Part shown: positions 5,096-8,213 of the stretch, piece by piece
How positions within the stretch are numbered: the first letter of the stretch is position 1
Layout: every line of letters starts with the position of its first letter
Assembly (NCBI GenBank): GCA_903888655.1
Contig: CAISUR010000455.1
Coordinates: 1 to 8,213, forward strand
Length of the DNA stretch: 8,213 nucleotides
Origin: an uncultured Bacteroidota bacterium
GTDB lineage: Bacteria > Bacteroidota > Bacteroidia > Flavobacteriales > Flavobacteriaceae
Reading direction: 5' to 3'
Made by a program: the position numbers and the translations under genes
The notes under the pieces: generated by a model
Told to the model about the DNA's origin: nothing
The model's input: only the letters and a program-made list of their open reading frames with translations
Database searches by the model: none

Positions 5096-5910
5096 TGTTT
5101 CGATTTTTTAAATGGCTACCGCTTCTAATCTTTGGTTTTATTCATGCACAAGAGGAAGCTGTAAAATCAGTTTACTTTGAATTTGATAAATTCTCACTAG
5201 ACGACAAACAATCTAAAGAAGTAATAGATTTTATCAAAAACACCGATTCTACTCGTATTGAATCCATTCAAATCTTTGGCTATACTGATGATGTAGGAAA
5301 AGACGCTTATAACTTCAAACTGTCGACTAATCGTGCGAATACCATTCAAACCAAGCTTACACAAAGCGGCATTAAAAGCAAAATAATTGTCACAATTGAA
5401 GGAAAAGGACGTGTGCTAATTGATGATGATATTGTGGACAATCTTCCAGAAAAACGTTCTAAAAACCGGCGTGTGGATGTAGTATTGAATTTAAAAGAAC
5501 TTCCTAAATTAGTGTTGCCAGGATTTTATAATATGCTTCAAAAAAATCATGTTGTTGGCGATCATATTTATTTAGAAAATATTTTGTTTGAAAAAGGAAG
5601 CAGTCGACTCACTACAAAATCAAAAACAGAATTAGATAAAGTCGCACTTTTATGTTTGCGGTATAAAAATATTGAGTTTGAAATTCAAGGGCATGTATGT
5701 TGCACACCACCCAATCAAAGAGAAGCTATTGACAAGGACACAAAAAAAAGACAATTGTCATTAAATCGTGCGCAATCGGTATATAAATATTTGGTTTTTA
5801 GACGCGTTTCTAAAACTAGAATGACTTTTAAAGGATATGGGAATACGGTTCCTCTTGGCAAAGATCCCGAATATGACCGCCGAGTGGAATTGGTGATTAC
5901 AAAAATTTAA
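5095..5910 (+). CDS. Exported protein with two tandem OmpA-like domains
   Basis: A 271-residue exported protein: signal peptide 1-18 (FFKWLPLLIFGFIHA, then QEE), followed at once by two OmpA-C-like domains and no beta-barrel. Domain 1 (about 25-132) has VYFEFDKFSL, then GYTDDVG with Asp65 and LSTNRA with Arg80. The 15-residue spacing equals that of the diaminopimelate-binding Asp271/Arg286 pair of Acinetobacter OmpA, so peptidoglycan binding is expected. Domain 2 (about 158-271) has NILFEKGSSRL and LSLNRA with Arg225, but GHTD is replaced by GHVCC (199-203) and about 8 residues are added before the Arg, so it lacks the normal Asp. Both end in the RRVDVV/RRVELV strand. Cotranscribed with the protease (one-base overlap), it may be a periplasmic anchor, partner or adaptor of that enzyme; this last is inference. 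Confidence 0.9.
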   Translation: MFRFFKWLPLLIFGFIHAQEEAVKSVYFEFDKFSLDDKQSKEVIDFIKNTDSTRIESIQIFGYTDDVGKDAYNFKLSTNRANTIQTKLTQSGIKSKIIVTIEGKGRVLIDDDIVDNLPEKRSKNRRVDVVLNLKELPKLVLPGFYNMLQKNHVVGDHIYLENILFEKGSSRLTTKSKTELDKVALLCLRYKNIEFEIQGHVCCTPPNQREAIDKDTKKRQLSLNRAQSVYKYLVFRRVSKTRMTFKGYGNTVPLGKDPEYDRRVELVITKI

Positions 5911-6362
5911 GTGCCGCGTTTCATTTCGATGTGAGGGATATCATCTTCTAAATACATTTCGCTGGTTTGCATAAATCCATTGCTTTCATAAAATTTCTTC
6001 AAATATAATTGTGCCGAAATTGTTATCTGTTTGGTATCAAAATTATGTTCAATGGCAGCAATTGCTTGTTGCATCATATCGTGACCCCATTTATTATTCC
6101 GAAATTCGGGATGAATGACAACCCTTCCAATGGATGCGTTTTGAAAATAATCGCCTGCCTTAAACATTCTCGAATAAGCAATAATTTGATCGTTAACTTT
6201 CCCTAATAAATGCAATGCTTTTTCATCTTTACCATCAATGTCTTGATAAACGCAGTTTTGCTCTACTACAAAGACATGTGAACGTAGTTTTAGTAATGAA
6301 TATAGCTCACGAAGAGAAAGTTCGTTAAATCGCTTTATTTGCCACACTACGCTTTTTCCCAT
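5907..6362 (-). CDS. elaA: ElaA-type GNAT family N-acetyltransferase
   Basis: A 151-residue cytoplasmic acetyltransferase of the GNAT superfamily that would transfer an acetyl group from acetyl-CoA to an amine; the substrate of ElaA proteins is not known to me. It lines up along its length with E. coli ElaA from memory: LYSLLKLRSHVFVVEQNCVY then QDIDGKDE (21-47), IGRVVIHPEFRNNKWGHDMM (78-97) covering the acetyl-CoA pyrophosphate loop, LYLKKFYESNGF (119-130) and the ending DDIPHIEM. The start overlaps the end of the DUF4837 gene by 38 bp, which fits cotranscription and coupled translation; the ATG at 6362 places the family's Trp7 correctly. Its stop codon overlaps that of the convergent OmpA-like gene by four bases. 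An in-frame GTG just before Trp7 is a less likely alternative start. Confidence 0.9.
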   Translation of the reverse strand: MGKSVVWQIKRFNELSLRELYSLLKLRSHVFVVEQNCVYQDIDGKDEKALHLLGKVNDQIIAYSRMFKAGDYFQNASIGRVVIHPEFRNNKWGHDMMQQAIAAIEHNFDTKQITISAQLYLKKFYESNGFMQTSEMYLEDDIPHIEMKRGT

Positions 6363-7341
6363 ACGGTTTCTTTTTTAAGAATTGAACTGATTTTATGATA
6401 GCTTCCAATTCAAACATTAATTCTCTTTTTTGTTTCGAAGGAGCATAACAAAATCCTTCTATGACTAGAATTCTATTGTTTGGATTATCGAAAATGGTAT
6501 AATTGATAAATGGCCCCCCCATAAAATCGTTTAGCATTTCCCAATTTCCCTTTGTTTCGAATGTTTCTCTGTTATAAATTTTGATTTGAGATAGATAAGG
6601 CGAAAATGCCGGTTCTGTAATCATTCTTGTTCTTGGTATAGCTCCGTGAATGTAGATTCGTCCAATGGAATCTCGAATATGAGCTATACGCTTAACAACA
6701 TCATTATTACCTTTTAAGCTAGTTATTGGTATTTGATATACTAATAAACTTAAATTTCCGCTTGTAATGTCTTTTTTAAGCCAAACAAATTTCTTGCCGT
6801 GCATTACCCTTTTATACTTTACGGGAATATTTAGTTTGATATTGAATCTATTGATTAAATCTTCAATGTCAAAAAGAGTGTCATGTTTGATTTTTTCTTG
6901 AAGAAATTTTACTTCTGACTCTTTGATTTTACTGATTATCTTTAAATCATTTTTTTGAATGGTGTCAAGAATTTCTTGAACCGTTTGTCCAGAAATATGT
7001 ACCACGATTTGTGGAGTAGCATATTCATTTTTTTCGATTCTAAATTGGCTTTTGGCTTCCTTTTTTACAACGATAATGTTTCTGCTATTGGACATGAAAC
7101 CTTCCAGTAATTTAACCGGAAATTGGTTAAGTGAAAAGATAGGTTCTTCTTGTGGTAAACCCAAAACTGGTGAAGCAAATTTATTTCGTATACTATCTCC
7201 CACCTCACCATTCCAAAGTTGATCATCAATTATGACCGAAACTTCATTGGTTTTTCCGGAGGTGAGCATTGGTTTTTGTTCTTTAGATTTACAAGAGACA
7301 AAAGCAATGAGTATAAAAAATAAAAAAAGGGCTTTATTCAT
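6325..7341 (-). CDS. DUF4837 family lipoprotein
   Basis: A 338-residue predicted lipoprotein. The N-terminus has Lys3, a hydrophobic stretch (ALFLFFILIAFVS, 4-16) and Cys17 as the lipidation site. The residues after Cys (KSKEQK) are not a strongly acidic surface-export signal, so an inner-leaflet, periplasm-facing position is more likely. The mature protein matches from memory the Bacteroidota DUF4837 family: an early VIIDDQLWNGEVGDSIR segment, QFPVKLLEGFMSNSRNIIVV, and a C-terminal half with RDSIGRIYIHGAIP, TRMITEPAFSPY and the loop LNDFMGGPFINY. Function is unknown; the context (LysM protein upstream, ElaA downstream, overlap 38 bp) suggests an envelope role. A run of seven G in the coding strand (6520-6514, Met274-Gly275-Gly276) is unusual here. 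The start codon lies inside a terminator-like hairpin. Confidence 0.88.
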   Translation of the reverse strand: MNKALFLFFILIAFVSCKSKEQKPMLTSGKTNEVSVIIDDQLWNGEVGDSIRNKFASPVLGLPQEEPIFSLNQFPVKLLEGFMSNSRNIIVVKKEAKSQFRIEKNEYATPQIVVHISGQTVQEILDTIQKNDLKIISKIKESEVKFLQEKIKHDTLFDIEDLINRFNIKLNIPVKYKRVMHGKKFVWLKKDITSGNLSLLVYQIPITSLKGNNDVVKRIAHIRDSIGRIYIHGAIPRTRMITEPAFSPYLSQIKIYNRETFETKGNWEMLNDFMGGPFINYTIFDNPNNRILVIEGFCYAPSKQKRELMFELEAIIKSVQFLKKKPYGKKRSVANKAI

Positions 7342-7358
7342 AATATGAAATAAAGCCC
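7315..7358 (-). terminator. Terminator-shaped hairpin overlapping the DUF4837 start codon
   Basis: On the plus strand GGGCTTTATTCAT (7329-7341) pairs with ATGAA-A-TAAAGCCC (7345-7358): 13 pairs with one bulged A (7350) and a 3-base loop. On the minus strand the stem is followed by seven U, one A and six more U (7328-7315), the full form of an intrinsic terminator. The ATG of the lipoprotein (7341-7339) begins the 3' arm and the U-run encodes its hydrophobic signal peptide (LFLFF). It begins 22 bp after the LysM gene stop codon, so it is well placed as that gene's terminator, as an attenuator, or as a cover over the start codon. Confidence 0.75.
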
Positions 7359-7365
7359 AAATTTA
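7358..7365 (-). promoter_or_regulatory. Possible -7 element for the DUF4837-elaA pair
   Basis: Read on the minus strand, TAAATTTG matches TAnnTTTG exactly and lies 16 bp before the ATG at 7341. Transcription from it would begin around 7350, inside the hairpin, leaving a leader of about ten bases without the 5' arm of the stem. No TTG/TTTG -33 element is seen 17-23 bp upstream, so this remains weak. Confidence 0.3.
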
Positions 7366-7380
7366 GATAAGATTTTTTTA

Positions 7381-8213
7381 TTATCCGTTTATTTTTAGTT
7401 TCATTCCTGGTTTTATGCTTTCTCCTTTGATATTGTTCCATTTTTTAATATCGGCAATGGATACTCCAGGGAATTTTTGTGATATTTTTAAGAGTGTATC
7501 TCCTTTTCTTACTTGGTATAAATTTTCCTTAGTTTTTTTATCGTTTGAAGAATACTCGTTTTTTCTAGATTGATTGTCAGTAATAATTTCTTCTTTACCA
7601 ACAATTAGTTTGTCGCCAAGTTTAATGTTGGTGTCTGAAAGCGTATTCCATTCCAAAATATTATTTACAGAAACATTATATTTTCTTGCAATCGTTCCCA
7701 AATATTCTCCTTTTACAACAACATGTTCAATGTTTTTAGTTTTTGATTTAGAGTTTTCTGTTTTTTCTTCAACTGCATCGACCGTTGAAACAATTAATTG
7801 AGTTCCAATTTTTACATTGTTGTCGATTAAATTATTCCATTCTTTGATGTTTTCCACCGTAACATTGTTCTTTTTGGCAATGGTAAAAAGATTGTCACCT
7901 TTAGAAACCACATAATAATTCTCTGTTTTTGAAACTACTTCAGCTTTCTCATCTTTTTTAGTTTTGTCAGATTTTGAATTTTTATGTTCCACTGATGCAA
8001 TGTCTTCATTTTTAGTTACTACAGGCTGTTTCACTTCTTTTTTAACAACCGTTGTTACTTTTTCGTTTTGAATAATTTTTATTGAGGCTCCTAAAGCAAT
8101 ATTGTTAGTTTTAAGCTTATTCCATTTTTTTAATTCGGCAACCGTAACATTATATTTTGAAGCAATTTCACCTAAATTATCTCCTTTTGTCACTTTATGT
8201 TTTTTGGTAACTT
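7381..8213 (-). CDS. LysM-repeat cell-wall protein, 5' end outside window
   Basis: The last 276 residues of an envelope protein with four LysM domains, which bind N-acetylglucosamine chains of peptidoglycan. Counting from the first full codon (8211), they lie at about 5-47, 99-141, 162-204 and 231-274, each with the pattern V-x-KGD/E-x-L-x-x-I-A then W-N-x-L and I-x-x-G. Lys/Glu/Ser-rich linkers join them, and the protein ends just after the fourth, at TAA 7381-7383. A GTG at 8193 could be taken for a start, but it encodes the Val of the first LysM (HKVTKGDNLG) and the frame continues to the edge, so the gene is truncated by the window. C-terminal LysM tails of this kind usually follow a wall-cleaving domain such as a lytic transglycosylase (MltD type); that domain is not visible, so this is inference. 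Confidence 0.9.
   Translation of the reverse strand, partial: VTKKHKVTKGDNLGEIASKYNVTVAELKKWNKLKTNNIALGASIKIIQNEKVTTVVKKEVKQPVVTKNEDIASVEHKNSKSDKTKKDEKAEVVSKTENYYVVSKGDNLFTIAKKNNVTVENIKEWNNLIDNNVKIGTQLIVSTVDAVEEKTENSKSKTKNIEHVVVKGEYLGTIARKYNVSVNNILEWNTLSDTNIKLGDKLIVGKEEIITDNQSRKNEYSSNDKKTKENLYQVRKGDTLLKISQKFPGVSIADIKKWNNIKGESIKPGMKLKING

Noticed and set aside
6009..6206. 65-residue plus-strand frame
   Set aside because: Antisense shadow inside elaA, with no start context or domain pattern.
7574..7801. 75-residue plus-strand frame
   Set aside because: Antisense shadow of the LysM repeats; its apparent Ser/Pro/Leu repeats mirror the LysM coding periodicity.
8191..8193. GTG as start codon of the LysM gene
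   Set aside because: It encodes a Val within the first LysM domain (HKVTKGDNLG) and the frame continues upstream to the window edge, so the gene is truncated rather than starting here.

Overview
The window looks like chromosomal DNA of a low-GC member of the Bacteroidota, most likely a Flavobacterium or close relative. This rests on A+T-rich coding DNA with strong A/T third-position preference, A-rich start regions without a clear Shine-Dalgarno, -7 elements of the Bacteroidota form TAnnTTTG (988-995, 3415-3422), and protein families typical of that group (DUF4837 lipoprotein, C-terminal processing peptidase followed by an OmpA-like protein, the MARQKG-type hypothetical). No rRNA, tRNA, CRISPR array, insertion sequence or transposase is visible.

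Left part (1-1520). A minus-strand pair sits here: a 267-residue conserved Bacteroidota protein of unknown function (125-928) and, beyond a strong hairpin terminator (82-111), the first 18 codons of another gene that runs off the left edge and resembles the start of DUF5675 proteins. Divergent from it is a cytoplasmic staphylococcal-nuclease-like protein; its start is set at 1026 because the upstream TTG at 993 lies inside a perfect -7 box.

Accessory-looking part (1521-2473). A small three-helix membrane protein on the minus strand is bracketed by a perfect 10-bp inverted repeat. It is followed by 535 bp without a gene, holding nearly five tandem copies of an exact 42-bp unit (2183-2388), each with an internal hairpin. 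This is the least explained part of the window.

Core part, plus strand (2474-5910). A small exported protein of unknown function lies 9 bp ahead of rnpA (RNase P protein). A well-formed Bacteroidota promoter (3389-3422) then drives a two-gene operon: an S41 C-terminal processing protease with an intact Ser/Lys/Gln catalytic set, and, overlapping it by one base, an exported protein with two tandem OmpA-like domains, the second of which lacks the usual peptidoglycan-binding Asp.

Core part, minus strand (5907-8213). Read right to left, this is a likely operon of a LysM-repeat cell-wall protein (5' end outside the window), a DUF4837 lipoprotein and an ElaA-type GNAT acetyltransferase. The lipoprotein start codon is buried in a terminator-shaped hairpin (7315-7358), so expression of the two downstream genes may be set there. 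The ElaA and OmpA stop codons overlap, so the two operons meet head-on with no space between them. The right half therefore groups envelope functions: periplasmic proteolysis, peptidoglycan binding and a lipoprotein. No complete new defence or mobile system is visible. The best candidates for something undescribed are the 42-bp array and the start-codon hairpin.
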